Shown here: positions 18,003-27,613 of the stretch, in pieces | How the letters are laid out: every line of letters begins with the position of its first letter | How positions within the stretch are numbered: position 1 is the stretch's first letter | Assembly (NCBI RefSeq): GCF_003259155.1 | Contig: NZ_QGMQ01000003.1 | Location: 124,001 to 188,000 of the forward strand | DNA from: Marinimicrobium alkaliphilum | GTDB taxonomy: Bacteria; Pseudomonadota; Gammaproteobacteria; Pseudomonadales; Cellvibrionaceae | Reading direction: 5' to 3' | Length of the DNA: 64,000 bases | Notes under the pieces: generated by a model | Told to the model about the DNA's origin: nothing | The model's input: the letters and a program-made list of their open reading frames with translations, nothing else | Databases searched by the model: none | Program-made: the position numbers and the translations under genes

Positions 18003-19169
18003 CTATCGCCCCACAAGTTGCTTGATGTAACACGTCAGTTCGTACCACGCCGGCTTCAGATCCCCAAAGCGGTTGACCTCGTGCCGGCAACGCCAGCTGG
18101 GTAACAGAAACCCGAACAACCGGCGCAACTTCTGAGCGGCGCTATAGGGCCCCTTGCAATAGATATACAGGCTGTCCAGATCCCCCAGCCACCAGCGCAA
18201 GCGCTGACCAATCCGGTAGGTCCAGTCCCGATCGATAGCCTGTGACTGATGAACTTGCCACAGTAATAAAGGAAAATCGACGCCAGCGTCAACGGCCAAT
18301 TGCAACGACCCCCAAAAGCGGGTGTTGACCTCCATCAGATAGGGTTGCCCATCCGGGGTCACCCGGAACTCGACCATGGCCACACCGTGCCACTGACAGT
18401 GGTCAAGCAGAAGCTCCGCGTAACGGCTCAGTTCGGGATTGACCGCAACACTTTCACTCAAAACACTGACGCCACCCTGCGGAGGTTTTTCGCGCACACG
18501 CCGATGGGCAAAATTGGCAACCGGCTGTCCGTGCCCATACAGATAGAAAACGCCCGCACCACTGCCCGGCACAAAGGCCTGAATCATAAAAGGATAGTCG
18601 GCCAGGTAAGGCGACGCCGCCAGCTCTGCCTCCAGAGCCTCGGCGTTTTCGACCACCTTCACCCGGGTATGAATCCAGCCGCTTCCAGTGTAGATACGAG
18701 ACAGGCAGGGCTTGATGACACAGGGGTAGTCCAACGCCTGGAGCTTCAATTCATCGGCTTTGGCAAAGCGCCGGGTAGCGGGGTAGGGAATACCCAGCTC
18801 ATCCGCCAGCGCCATCAACTCACCTTTGTCCGCCATCGCCATCACTTGCTCGTAGCGGGCGAAAGGAAAGACACCGCTCGGAAACCGTTCCTGATTCATC
18901 AGCAGCAGCTGACTGGTCACCTCGGTGACCGGAAGCACCATCGAAAACGGTGTCTCCGCCAGAAGATCTTCCAGCCACTGCAGAAAAGCGTTGGGCTCGT
19001 CTTCGGGACTCGGGGTTTTTAGATAGGTTTTGGAATAACGGGAGCATCCCGCTAGAGCTTTTTGTTTAGCGTCAGCGGTATACACAGTCAAACCCGCTCG
19101 TCCCAGCGAACGAACCACCGACAAGGCGCTGCGTTGCGCTGCATCCAAAACCAACACTCTGTTATCCAT
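18003..19169 (-). CDS. ATP-grasp domain protein (carboxylate-amine ligase type)
   Basis: A 388-residue ATP-grasp enzyme. It begins MDNRVLVLDAAQRSALSVVR, a Rossmann-like pre-ATP-grasp fold. Lysine-containing nucleotide-binding strands follow (DYPCVIKPCLSRI, YPFMIQAFVPGSG), then the magnesium-binding MVEFRVTPDGQPYLMEVNTR. ATP-grasp ligases activate a carboxylate as acyl phosphate and join it to an amine. The ATG at 19169 is taken because the fold starts there; the longer frame to 19325 would read through the divergent promoter. It heads an operon with two deacetylases and FemAB, which suggests joint modification of an amino sugar. Bases 18867-19169 recur at 27311-27613 as a truncated copy. Confidence 0.8.
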   Translation of the reverse strand: MDNRVLVLDAAQRSALSVVRSLGRAGLTVYTADAKQKALAGCSRYSKTYLKTPSPEDEPNAFLQWLEDLLAETPFSMVLPVTEVTSQLLLMNQERFPSGVFPFARYEQVMAMADKGELMALADELGIPYPATRRFAKADELKLQALDYPCVIKPCLSRIYTGSGWIHTRVKVVENAEALEAELAASPYLADYPFMIQAFVPGSGAGVFYLYGHGQPVANFAHRRVREKPPQGGVSVLSESVAVNPELSRYAELLLDHCQWHGVAMVEFRVTPDGQPYLMEVNTRFWGSLQLAVDAGVDFPLLLWQVHQSQAIDRDWTYRIGQRLRWWLGDLDSLYIYCKGPYSAAQKLRRLFGFLLPSWRCRHEVNRFGDLKPAWYELTCYIKQLVGR

Positions 19170-19698
19170 AAAAACCTGACTTTTCCTTACCCCTAAATTC
19201 GTTACCCGCCAACGCTCACAAGTGTCGATAATCCTTACACCCGATCGTGTAGTAAGGGAACATGCGCCTATAGTAAACTGTTTGTCAGTTGTCCGGATAG
19301 GGATTAAGGGTACATGAGCCAACACCCAGGGTCGATACTACACCTGATTGACACAACAGGCCCCGGTGGAGCAGAAACGGTCTTTACACAATTGGCCGCT
19401 CACACACATCGCGAGGGTTACCGCACGCTTGCCATCATTCGCGGCCCGGGTTGGGTACGTGATGAACTTGAGCGTCTGAATATCGAAACCCGGATCATCA
19501 ATTGCAAAGGCTCTTTCAATCTGACGTTCCTGCGCGAGTTGATTCGCACCATCAGACAGGAACGCGCCTGCCTGATACAGGCTCACCTGCTCGGCTCGTC
19601 TGTCTATGCCAGTCTCGCAGGATTACTGACGCGCACCCCGGTGATCAGCACCTTTCACGGTCACGTGGACGTCTCTCCCAAAGAGCGGCTGCGCTGGG
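18867..19698 (+). repeat. Long direct repeat, left copy (832 bp)
   Basis: Covers the N-terminal part of the ATP-grasp gene, the divergent promoter (19170-19313) and the first 128 codons of the GT4-phosphatase fusion. The right copy is at 27311-28142, offset 8,444 bases. By eye I count four mismatches. Identity stops abruptly at both ends. Confidence 0.93.
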
Positions 19699-21032
19699 CA
19701 AAATTTCTCATCATTCAGCTGGGCAGTAAAAAGGTCATTGCGGTAACCCAAAAGCTCGCGACCATGCTCAACAACGTCAAGACCCTGAGCGTCCGACGCA
19801 TCACCACGATACCCAACGGCATCGATACCGATCACTTTGAGCAGGCGCCGCCGGCACCGTTGCGCGAGACCTACGGCATTCCAGCCACGGCCCTGGTGAT
19901 CGGGTGCCTGGGCAACGTCCGCCCCGCCAAGAACTACACACTCGCGATAGACACGCTCAAGCAACTGACAGATGACGGCGCGGACGCCTACCTGTTGATC
20001 GCGGGCGATGACACCAACACCCTGGCCCAATCGGTAAAAGCCCATGTGGAAAGCCTCGGGATGAGCGACCGAGTGCGCTGGCTGGGGTTCTACGGTGACA
20101 ACGCGGGCTATTTGAAAGGCCTGGACGTATTCCTGCTGACCTCAAGCTCCGAGGGACACCCCCTCGCCCTGACGCAAGCCATGGCGGCGGGCACACCGAT
20201 TGTCAGCACCGCTTCCGGTGTCGAAGAGATCGTGAGCCACGGCAAAGAAGCACTGATCGACCATACCCATACCGCCAGGGCGCTGGCTGAGCAGATTCTG
20301 ACACTGACTGGTAATGACGCAGAGCGCTCAAGTCTGGTCGACCAGGCAAAGCACCTCGCCTCCGAGCGTTACAGCCAGCGGGCCATGATTGCGGCTTATG
20401 ACAGCCTCTATCGCGAGCACCAACGACTGCGGCCCAAGCACACCAAAGCCGCGCAGTTCATCATCGACCGGTTCGGCAGCAAGCGTGCGCTACTGACAAC
20501 AGTCAATCTGACACTGACCGATGTGTTCACCCGGCGTTACGACCGCTACAAACAGATACCTGACGCTATCGGCCGCGTCGTGTTTGTGTGCAAGGGGAAT
20601 ATCTGCCGGAGCGCTGCCGCCGAAGCTGTTTTCAGAGCATCATCGGACATACCCACAGCCTCGGTAGGTCTGGATACGCAGACCGGACACCCGGCGGACC
20701 CGCGCATTAACCGCATTGCCAATGCCGCAGGACTGGATATGAGCCACCACAGAACCACGGCGGCCCGAGACTTCCAGCCTCAGCCTGGCGATCTCTACAT
20801 TTGCATGGAGCCGAGGCACTTGCCATTGCTTCAGGAACAACTCGGAGACGTGCCGGCGGTGTTACTGGGAACCATTACCAAGCCGACTCGCCTCTACATT
20901 CACGACCCGTACAGTTCTTCCGACGCCTACGCCCAACGATGCACACAGAGCATCACCGCACGCACCAAACAGCTGGCACAGCAGTTAGAAGCCCACACCG
21001 CGAGCAGGAGTCATTCCCGTGCAACTGGTTAA
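19314..21032 (+). CDS. GT4 glycosyltransferase fused to low-molecular-weight tyrosine phosphatase domain (copy 1, intact)
   Basis: A 572-residue fusion. Residues 1-380 are a GT-B glycosyltransferase of family 4: TGPGGAETVFTQLAAHTHRE, GCLGNVRPAKNYTLAIDT, and the C-terminal donor-site motif TSSSEGHPLALTQAMAAGTP. After a linker, residues 420-560 are a low-molecular-weight protein tyrosine phosphatase with the P-loop C-X5-R (Cys426-KGNIC-Arg432) and the general-acid loop IHDPYSSSD (Asp531). Stand-alone phosphatases of this type regulate tyrosine autokinases in capsule export; a covalent link to a glycosyltransferase is unusual. The start GGGTACATG at 19314 is shared with copy 2. The stop overlaps the GTG of the following wzy remnant by 14 bases. 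Compare copy 2 at 27758. Confidence 0.85.
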   Translation: MSQHPGSILHLIDTTGPGGAETVFTQLAAHTHREGYRTLAIIRGPGWVRDELERLNIETRIINCKGSFNLTFLRELIRTIRQERACLIQAHLLGSSVYASLAGLLTRTPVISTFHGHVDVSPKERLRWAKFLIIQLGSKKVIAVTQKLATMLNNVKTLSVRRITTIPNGIDTDHFEQAPPAPLRETYGIPATALVIGCLGNVRPAKNYTLAIDTLKQLTDDGADAYLLIAGDDTNTLAQSVKAHVESLGMSDRVRWLGFYGDNAGYLKGLDVFLLTSSSEGHPLALTQAMAAGTPIVSTASGVEEIVSHGKEALIDHTHTARALAEQILTLTGNDAERSSLVDQAKHLASERYSQRAMIAAYDSLYREHQRLRPKHTKAAQFIIDRFGSKRALLTTVNLTLTDVFTRRYDRYKQIPDAIGRVVFVCKGNICRSAAAEAVFRASSDIPTASVGLDTQTGHPADPRINRIANAAGLDMSHHRTTAARDFQPQPGDLYICMEPRHLPLLQEQLGDVPAVLLGTITKPTRLYIHDPYSSSDAYAQRCTQSITARTKQLAQQLEAHTASRSHSRATG

Positions 21033-21641
21033 GGACGCCAAATCTTACCTCTCGCAGCTCAAGGGGCACCATCTCGGATTTTATCTTGCTGCGGCGTATC
21101 TGTTTTTTGAATATTTCCGGCCTCAAGTCATCTATACGGCTATCGATGTTCCTCCTTGGGCCAGGAGGGCACATCCGAGTCACGACTTATCTATTGGGAG
21201 AAGAGCTGGGTAATGATGACTGAACACAAATGGACTGGCGTGGAGAACTATGCGTTTCCCAGCTACCTTGAGTACCATTATGCCTCTTATGTGGTGCTTG
21301 AAGAGTTCAGCTACAGAAGGGAGGTTGCGCACTACACGTATATTCAAGCAAGTAGCGAAATGGGATATCCTGAGCAGATTTTATATTTAGTTATTCTTTT
21401 TCATATATATAGACTGTCGAATCAACCCTCAAGATTGGCGTGCCCTGTCCCACACGACAAGGATCTGATTTGGGTGACAGCCTACTGCAAAGGTAGAAAT
21501 ATCACCCTTACCGGACACATGGTAGTATCAATTTTTATGTCTGTTGCCTTCTACCCTTATGTTTATTTATTTTTAATGCTAAATCAATCCGCGCTAAACG
21601 CGGTCCGGAAACAGGCAAACCTGCCTCAGAGTAACGCCTGA
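21019..21641 (+). pseudogene. O-antigen ligase/polymerase (wzy-like) remnant with internal deletion, copy 1
   Basis: From GTG 21019 the product reads like the start of the intact protein at 29458 (HHLGFYLAAAYLFFEYFRPQ). After PPWAR it shifts frame, and a second open segment at 21156-21641 (GTSESRLIYWEKSWVMM...) matches that protein's last third. Aligning the copies, about 641 bases are missing, equivalent to 29601-30241, with GGGC at both edges. 641 is not a multiple of three, so the reading frame is broken and most membrane helices and the catalytic loop are lost. Confidence 0.85.
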
Positions 21642-21687
21642 AAACCGATTCAGAAAGCGTTAAACGAAATAATTTGGATCAACAATT

Positions 21688-23643
21688 ATGTGCGGAATTT
21701 CAGGGTTAGCTCTATTCAATAAAGCCTCTTCGATGGAGTTACGCTCCTATCTAGACCCCATGGTTGAAAATCAAAACCACAGAGGTCCAGACGCGTCGGG
21801 AATTCATATCAACGACCAGAAAACGCTAGCTCTAGGCCACAACAGGCTATCAATAATTGACTTAAGTTTCTCCGCCAACCAGCCAATGTCTTCCGAGTGC
21901 GGAAATTTCACCATTGTCTTTAACGGAGAGATTTACAACCACAAAGAGCTCGCTACAATACTAGAAAGGCAAGGTATTATTTTCCGAACCCATAGCGACA
22001 CAGAAGTACTGCTGTATTGCTTGATCTGTTTAGGAGTAGACGAAACGATTAGAAACTTGAAAGGGATGTATGCCTTCGCATTCTACGACTCAAAGGAAGA
22101 TGTTCTGACGCTTGCTCGCGATTACATCGGCGAGAAACCGTTACATTACTGTATCAACGAAAGAGGATTGGCATTCAGCTCTGAGCTAAAAGCGCTATTC
22201 GCCTCAGGATTTCTCAAGACAAAAGAAATAAACAAAGAGTCTCTTGCACAGTATTTTAGATATGGATACATACCTTCACCAAACACGATCATCAATCAAT
22301 GCTACAAGCTTCACCCAGGGCACTCTTTGACGTACTTCTCTAGAGATAAGAAGATAACAACAAAAGATCATAGACGAGAAACCCTTACATCTGAAAAGAA
22401 CAAGTGCCCTAATGTTGAGGATTACCCCTCAGCTAAAAGCGCACTAAAACACCGGCTTAACTCCATCATTGAAAGGCAGTCTATTTCGGACGTCCCCCTT
22501 GGAGCTTTTCTTTCCGGGGGCATCGATTCAACGCTTGTGACCTCCGTATTGCAGTCACAGAGCGAGTCTCCAGTTGATACCTTTACTATTGGGTTTACAA
22601 ACAAGGCATTTGACGAATCATCGTATGCCAAAGACATATCAAACTACCTAGGAACAAACCACAATGAAGTTATCCTGGATGGAAACGATCTGGTCGAAAT
22701 GCTAGACACCTACTGCGACGTATTTGACGAACCTTTCGCTGACGCTTCGGCACTTCCGTCGCTCGCGATAAACAAGCATGCGAGAAAATCCGTAAAGGTC
22801 TGCCTTTCAGGTGATGGAGGGGATGAGCTCTTCTGTGGATACAACCGCTACTCCCACACATTTCAAGCACACACTCGAATGTCTAAGCTTCCCTCATGGG
22901 CAGCAAGAACCATTGAGCTCGCGCATGGCTCACTGAGCTCTGAAAAGGTTGATCATTTCTACCATGTACTTATGCGAATACTGAGACGGCCAACGTCCTC
23001 GAATATAGGCCTAAAGTTACAGAAGCTCGTGGCGGCTAAAAACTACAAATCCGCGTCTGAATACTACACTTACCTATGCTCATATTGGACTAATTTAGAA
23101 GACCTTATAGGCGTTTCAGACGACACAGGAGTCGTTCCTTTCATAAGTAACGAAAACGAGGTAGATTTTATCAAAAGCGCAATGTCCTGGGACATGGAGA
23201 ACTATCTCCCGGGTGACAACCTTGTAAAAACCGATCGCACAAGTATGCATAACAATTTGGAAATTAGAGTACCCCTACTCGACATCGATATGCTAGCACT
23301 TAGTAACAGTATGCCGCTTGACCATAAATACTACAAATCTCAGAAGAAGTTTATTTTGAAAGATACACTAACGGACTACGTTCCTAGCAAATACATCGAT
23401 AGGCCAAAAATGGGGTTCACACCACCAATCGGAGATTGGCTTAATAGTTGCCTAAACGAACAATTAAGAGAGTACCTTTCTTCCGAAAGAATCAGAAAGG
23501 GTGGAATTTTGTCCGAGCCCGCCATCTTTCAAACGATAACAGAACATCAAACCGGCTTCCGGGATCATTCAAATAAGTTGTGGGCAGCGCTCATATTCCA
23601 GCGATGGCACGAGAGACATTACGAACACATCAAGATTAGTTAG
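21688..23643 (+). CDS. Glutamine-dependent amidotransferase, asparagine synthase type
   Basis: A 651-residue class-II amidotransferase. The N-terminal glutaminase starts MCGISGL, so Cys2 is the nucleophile, and continues with NHRGPDASG and FNGEIYNH. The synthetase domain has the PP-loop FLSGGIDSTLVTS (about 270) and CLSGDGGDELFCGYNRY. In glycan loci such enzymes amidate uronic acids; one such family is tied to exosortase-A systems. The clear drop in GC relative to 19-21 kb suggests separate acquisition. It follows the wzy remnant by 46 bases and precedes a glycosyltransferase by 24 bases on the same strand. Asparagine synthesis proper is the alternative. Confidence 0.85.
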   Translation: MCGISGLALFNKASSMELRSYLDPMVENQNHRGPDASGIHINDQKTLALGHNRLSIIDLSFSANQPMSSECGNFTIVFNGEIYNHKELATILERQGIIFRTHSDTEVLLYCLICLGVDETIRNLKGMYAFAFYDSKEDVLTLARDYIGEKPLHYCINERGLAFSSELKALFASGFLKTKEINKESLAQYFRYGYIPSPNTIINQCYKLHPGHSLTYFSRDKKITTKDHRRETLTSEKNKCPNVEDYPSAKSALKHRLNSIIERQSISDVPLGAFLSGGIDSTLVTSVLQSQSESPVDTFTIGFTNKAFDESSYAKDISNYLGTNHNEVILDGNDLVEMLDTYCDVFDEPFADASALPSLAINKHARKSVKVCLSGDGGDELFCGYNRYSHTFQAHTRMSKLPSWAARTIELAHGSLSSEKVDHFYHVLMRILRRPTSSNIGLKLQKLVAAKNYKSASEYYTYLCSYWTNLEDLIGVSDDTGVVPFISNENEVDFIKSAMSWDMENYLPGDNLVKTDRTSMHNNLEIRVPLLDIDMLALSNSMPLDHKYYKSQKKFILKDTLTDYVPSKYIDRPKMGFTPPIGDWLNSCLNEQLREYLSSERIRKGGILSEPAIFQTITEHQTGFRDHSNKLWAALIFQRWHERHYEHIKIS

Positions 23644-23667
23644 GTAACTTTCTATAATGGATCAAAT

Positions 23668-24885
23668 ATGAAACGCATTCTATGGCTATCACACATTGTT
23701 CCCTTTCCGCTGGAGAGCGGAGTTATACTGCGAAGCTATAACCTGATAAAGGAACTGTCGAAGAAACACTCTATTACTATGATAGCGTTTAACCAGACAG
23801 ACAACTGCCCTAGTCAAGATGATCTAGATACTGCAACTACAGAGCTGTCGAAGTTTTGTAGTATCGAAGGCGTCGTAGACATCCCCAAAGATGTCAGTCT
23901 AGCATCACGTATCACCTTGCCTATCAAAGGTCTGCTCCCAAACAGAACCTATACGAACCTCTGGCTAAAATCCCAAGCATACAAGGATCTCGTACATCGC
24001 GTTCTTATCGAGAACGAGTTTGACGTAATACATGTCGACACAATTAGTCTCGCCCAGTATCTTCCTTCCGATACGCGCTCGTACACAGTTCTAAATCACC
24101 ACAATATTGAATCTTTAATGATGCTTCGCCGAGCATCACAAGAAAAAAATCTCTTAAAGAAATTCTATTTCTATCAAGAAGGCAAGAAACTCAAAGCCTA
24201 TGAGGCTCAAGTTTGCCCACAGTTCGATCTCAATATTACATGCTCTGATCTGGACATAGAGCGCCTTTCAACAGTTACTTCTGTAAGAAAATGCATTTCA
24301 GTACCCAATGGGGTTGATACGAAATACTTTTCCCCCTCCGAATCGGTGCAAGTCGAAAATAGACTCATCTTCACCGGGTCGCTCGCATGGTACCCCAATG
24401 CCGATGCCGTCCGTTTTTTCTTCAACAAGGTATGGAACCGCCTAAAAGACATCGTCCCCAATGTAACTATTACAATTATCGGTAAAAGCCCACCCTCCTG
24501 GCTAATGGCGTTGAGTAAATCTGACAAGCAGGTGATGGTATTGGGATATGTGGATGACGTAAGACCTTATATGGATGAGTCATCAGTTTACATTTGCCCG
24601 ATAAAAGATGGGGGAGGAACAAAGCTGAAGGTACTTAATGCTCTATCAATGGGAATGTGTATAGTTGCGGATCCAATCGCATGCGAAGGAATTTCCGTAG
24701 AAAATGGTGGCAGTGTCATTCTGGCGTCCACACCTGACGAATACGTCAGGTCAATTGCGGACATCCTGAACAACGAAAGCGATAGGTTACGCATCGGGCG
24801 ACAAGCTAGAGACCTTGCTATCAAAAATTATGACTATACGGAAATCGGAGGCTTGTTGTCAGACTCCCTAGATGCAGCTCACTAG
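23668..24885 (+). CDS. GT4 family glycosyltransferase
   Basis: A 405-residue GT-B enzyme. It opens KRILWLSHIVPFPLESGVIL, contains ISVPNGVDTKYFSP and RLIFTGSLAWYPNADAVRFF at the start of the C-terminal Rossmann domain, and has CPIKDGGGTKLKVLNALSMG in place of the usual E-x7-E donor motif. This pattern is close to the glycosyltransferase group found beside exosortase-A (the TIGR03087 type). Sugar specificity cannot be read. AT-rich like the preceding gene and probably co-transcribed with it. Confidence 0.85.
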   Translation: MKRILWLSHIVPFPLESGVILRSYNLIKELSKKHSITMIAFNQTDNCPSQDDLDTATTELSKFCSIEGVVDIPKDVSLASRITLPIKGLLPNRTYTNLWLKSQAYKDLVHRVLIENEFDVIHVDTISLAQYLPSDTRSYTVLNHHNIESLMMLRRASQEKNLLKKFYFYQEGKKLKAYEAQVCPQFDLNITCSDLDIERLSTVTSVRKCISVPNGVDTKYFSPSESVQVENRLIFTGSLAWYPNADAVRFFFNKVWNRLKDIVPNVTITIIGKSPPSWLMALSKSDKQVMVLGYVDDVRPYMDESSVYICPIKDGGGTKLKVLNALSMGMCIVADPIACEGISVENGGSVILASTPDEYVRSIADILNNESDRLRIGRQARDLAIKNYDYTEIGGLLSDSLDAAH

Positions 24886-26169
24886 TGGAAACTCAACAGA
24901 ATGATCAATATCTTTAAGGTGAAAGAGATAATCAATACCTTTCTTAGAAATAAGATTTCGGCAGCGATCGGCACTGTTACCTACGCTGCAGGTCAATCTC
25001 TGATGCTCACCAGAGCAACACACTCGCAGATCAAGCTATTTTTCATATCCTTAACACTATGCGATATACACTTGCTAGCCTCAGGCACTGAGACAAGCTG
25101 AATTCGAGAGAGCTCGCATCTCAATCGCCGTGCGGAACAGAAGTATTTGAGCGATTTATCATCCTTTCTTCGCCCGTACAGAAAAATGAAGGAAGTCGGA
25201 TTGGAACCCGAAGTGCACCACTTGATAAAAAGAAAAGGCGGCCCGCTAAGAGTATGCTTTGCCGCTTTTCTCCGGCAAGAGATTCAGTTATGGCAAAACC
25301 ATAAAACCAGCTGACCTACGGAAAAGGTGCGAGATTTACGTGCTAAATAGAAGCGGTTTAAGCCAAAGAGAGATAGCCCCAGCTGTTGATGTCAGCCAGT
25401 CAACAATTAGCAGAGAGCTGGCCAAGAACCTAGGAGACCGAGATTATCACCTTCAGAAAGCGCATGCTAAAGTCGTTGAGCAGCGCCCGCCGACTACTGA
25501 GGAGCGATCACGAGTAGGTGGCTGGGGGATAGATACAGTCATCTGCAAATGCCATAGCGGTACCCTACTGACCCTTGTTGATCGCGCGACGAAGTCTACC
25601 GTGCTTGCCCAGACTATCAGCAAGAGTGCATCTGATGTTACCCGGTCCACTATTGCGCTGGCTCGGTCCTACAAGGAGGCGGCGCATACCATTATTACTG
25701 ACAACGGCAAGGAGTTCGTCTATCATGAGAAGATTACTAAAGCGCGCCACGGACCGGCAGAAGAACCGCGCAAGAAAAACGTTGAGATTAAGAACGCCCG
25801 GAAAGCTAATAATCGATCACATGACGGGGCTGGCAGAATAGGTGGTTATTCGATTCAGAGACGAACCCAAACTTTTACTATTTAGGGAAACGAGAAATTA
25901 TGAGTTTAGCCGCATCCTAAATTGAACCTTTAATTTTCAATTTATAGATATTTACAGAAAACCATTTCCTTAATGATTATAAATTTCGATAGAGAGCCAA
26001 TTAATGGCAATGAATAGTAAACTTAGCACCAACTATCTGGTGATAGATTGACGGATTTTATAGACCTAATTAAAGGTAAAAGTCGTCTCATAACAGTAGT
26101 CAGTTTTTCTAAGTATGTATCTAACCGGCTTAGGTAGTATTTAGCAACTCATGTTTTTTATATAGGTAA
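24886..26169. other. Degenerate, AT-rich gap with gene fragments
   Basis: This stretch of 1.3 kb lacks an intact gene. It contains a 66-codon frame at 24901-25101 that I do not recognise. An open frame of about 58 codons ends at 25314 (ending RLIKRKG-like basic residues) without a recognised family. The IS30-type remnant is at 25259-25885. About 280 bases of very AT-rich sequence lead into the next gene. It looks like a graveyard of an insertion sequence and its target. Confidence 0.6.
25259..25885 (+). pseudogene. IS30-family transposase remnant
   Basis: The frame contains an IS30-type helix-turn-helix (LSQREIAPAVDVSQSTISRE), then jumps to VEQRPPTTEERSRVGGWGID, which in a full transposase lies roughly 100 residues further on. 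Catalytic Asp residues survive in GIDTVICK and ITDNGKEF. The region carrying the final Glu (after HEKI) is replaced by an unrelated basic tail. An internal deletion plus loss of the C-terminus make it inactive. I found no inverted terminal repeats, so the element boundaries are gone. Confidence 0.8.
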
Positions 26170-27258
26170 ATGATAATGATATTGGCACGCTTTAATGGAC
26201 GATATGATAACTTCGGGGATATTTTGATTTTTAGTAAACTGTATTCTGAACTGATAAAGTACGATCAAGTATATTTGTTGGGGGCGGCAGTTCCTGGGAT
26301 TGACGCAAAAGCCGTTCGATTTAGAGAAGCCTATGTTCTTGCGCTAAAAGAGCGTTTTCTTAAGCGGAAGCCAGTTTTGGTAATAGGACCTCCAGGGGCC
26401 AGATTTACCCCGAAGGTGAAAGCTGTTGTTCCTCCAGCTGAAAGGGTCCGAAGATTCTCAATTTCATTTCTCTGGAGGTTGATAAGCGCGAAGTTCCATG
26501 TTGCTGGAATCTCTGTAGATTCCAAGGTATGCGTGCGTGATTATGAGCACTGGGAAACTATAGGCGTTAGAGATTTCAATAGTTTGGATAAGTTGGCGAG
26601 AGCTGGTGTGAGCGCCTCATTTTGTCCCGACATGGCCTGTCTAGCACCACCAATACTTTCGGCCTGGTCGAGACAAGATGTGCTGATAAGTTTGCGCCGA
26701 GAGAGTCCAGACAACGGTTACACTGGACGGTATTCGCTCGACTTGGAGTCAGCACTACCAAATGTGATGAAAATTCTAAGAAAGCCCTCTACGGAATTTG
26801 TATTCTACGCTCAAGTTCTAGAGGATGTGGATTATAATAAGAGTTTATCTTCGCGGTTGCGCAATGGCGATCTCTGTAAATACTTTGATTTTTTCCCCGC
26901 ACTATCCGATTATAGAGAAGTGTATAAAAGATATAAATTTGTTGTGAGCAATCGGTTGCATGTATTGCTTCCAGCGATATCTGAAGGTGCAGTGCCAATC
27001 GCGCTAGTATCTACTGGCCACTCTAAGATAATTAATCTTTTTGAAAGCTATGGCTTTGAGTGGGCAATAGTCTATGTTGATGGAGATATTTCTGTTGAAG
27101 ATCAATTGGTTCGTTTGCTAGATAGCCACAAAGACTTACTCATTGAGAATTATAATAAGATGTGCGATCTGAACTTACAAGCTAAAAAGTATATTCAGGA
27201 TGTAGCAACGACTTCGCGGTTGCCCTCCGCTAAGTTCGGCGAAGTGAACTCCGTATGA
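26170..27258 (+). CDS. Polysaccharide pyruvyl transferase family protein
   Basis: A 362-residue enzyme of the CsaB/WcaK/AmsJ group, which transfers pyruvate from phosphoenolpyruvate to a sugar as a ketal. Visible family features are the start ARFNGRYDNFGDILIFSKLY, HWETIGVRDFNSLDKLARAG, a strand FCPDMACLAPP, and near the C-terminus the signature KFVVSNRLHVLLPAISEGAV with its conserved R-x-H. The gene is the most AT-rich in the window. Its stop lies 52 bases before the breakpoint of the 832-bp repeat, so it was brought in next to the junction. A second ATG at 26176 is an equally good start. Confidence 0.8.
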   Translation: MIMILARFNGRYDNFGDILIFSKLYSELIKYDQVYLLGAAVPGIDAKAVRFREAYVLALKERFLKRKPVLVIGPPGARFTPKVKAVVPPAERVRRFSISFLWRLISAKFHVAGISVDSKVCVRDYEHWETIGVRDFNSLDKLARAGVSASFCPDMACLAPPILSAWSRQDVLISLRRESPDNGYTGRYSLDLESALPNVMKILRKPSTEFVFYAQVLEDVDYNKSLSSRLRNGDLCKYFDFFPALSDYREVYKRYKFVVSNRLHVLLPAISEGAVPIALVSTGHSKIINLFESYGFEWAIVYVDGDISVEDQLVRLLDSHKDLLIENYNKMCDLNLQAKKYIQDVATTSRLPSAKFGEVNSV

Positions 27259-27310
27259 TGTCCTCCCTTAAGGATATAGAGAACAACAATCGCCAACTGA
27301 AGAAGATATA

Positions 27311-27613
27311 AAAGACACCGCTCGGAAACCGTTCCTGATTCATCAGCAGCAGCTGACTGGTCACTTCGGTGACCGGAAGCACCATCGAAAACGGTGTCTC
27401 CGCCAGCAGATCTTCCAGCCACTGCAGAAAAGCGTTGGGCTCGTCTTCGGGACTCGGGGTTTTTAGATAGGTTTTGGAATAACGGGAGCATCCCGCTAGA
27501 GCTTTTTGTTTAGCGTCAGCGGTATACACAGTCAAACCCGCTCGTCCCAGCGAACGAACCACCGACAAGGCGCTGCGTTGCGCTGCATCCAAAACCAACA
27601 CTCTGTTATCCAT
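27311..27613 (-). pseudogene. Truncated ATP-grasp gene (N-terminal 101 codons)
   Basis: Identical in arrangement to the start of the ATP-grasp gene at 18003-19169, beginning MDNRVLVLDA at 27613. The homology ends at 27311 after FPSGVF. The frame then runs into unrelated AT-rich sequence and stops at 27230. The ATP-grasp catalytic domain is missing, so the product cannot be active. Confidence 0.9.

Noticed and set aside
19170-19325. N-terminal extension of the ATP-grasp protein to 19325
   Set aside because: It would pass through the divergent promoter and into the first codons of the fusion gene. The conserved fold begins at 19169.
25575-25841. 88-codon plus-strand frame inside the IS30 remnant
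   Set aside because: It is a shifted frame of the transposase with an arginine-rich composition and no motif.
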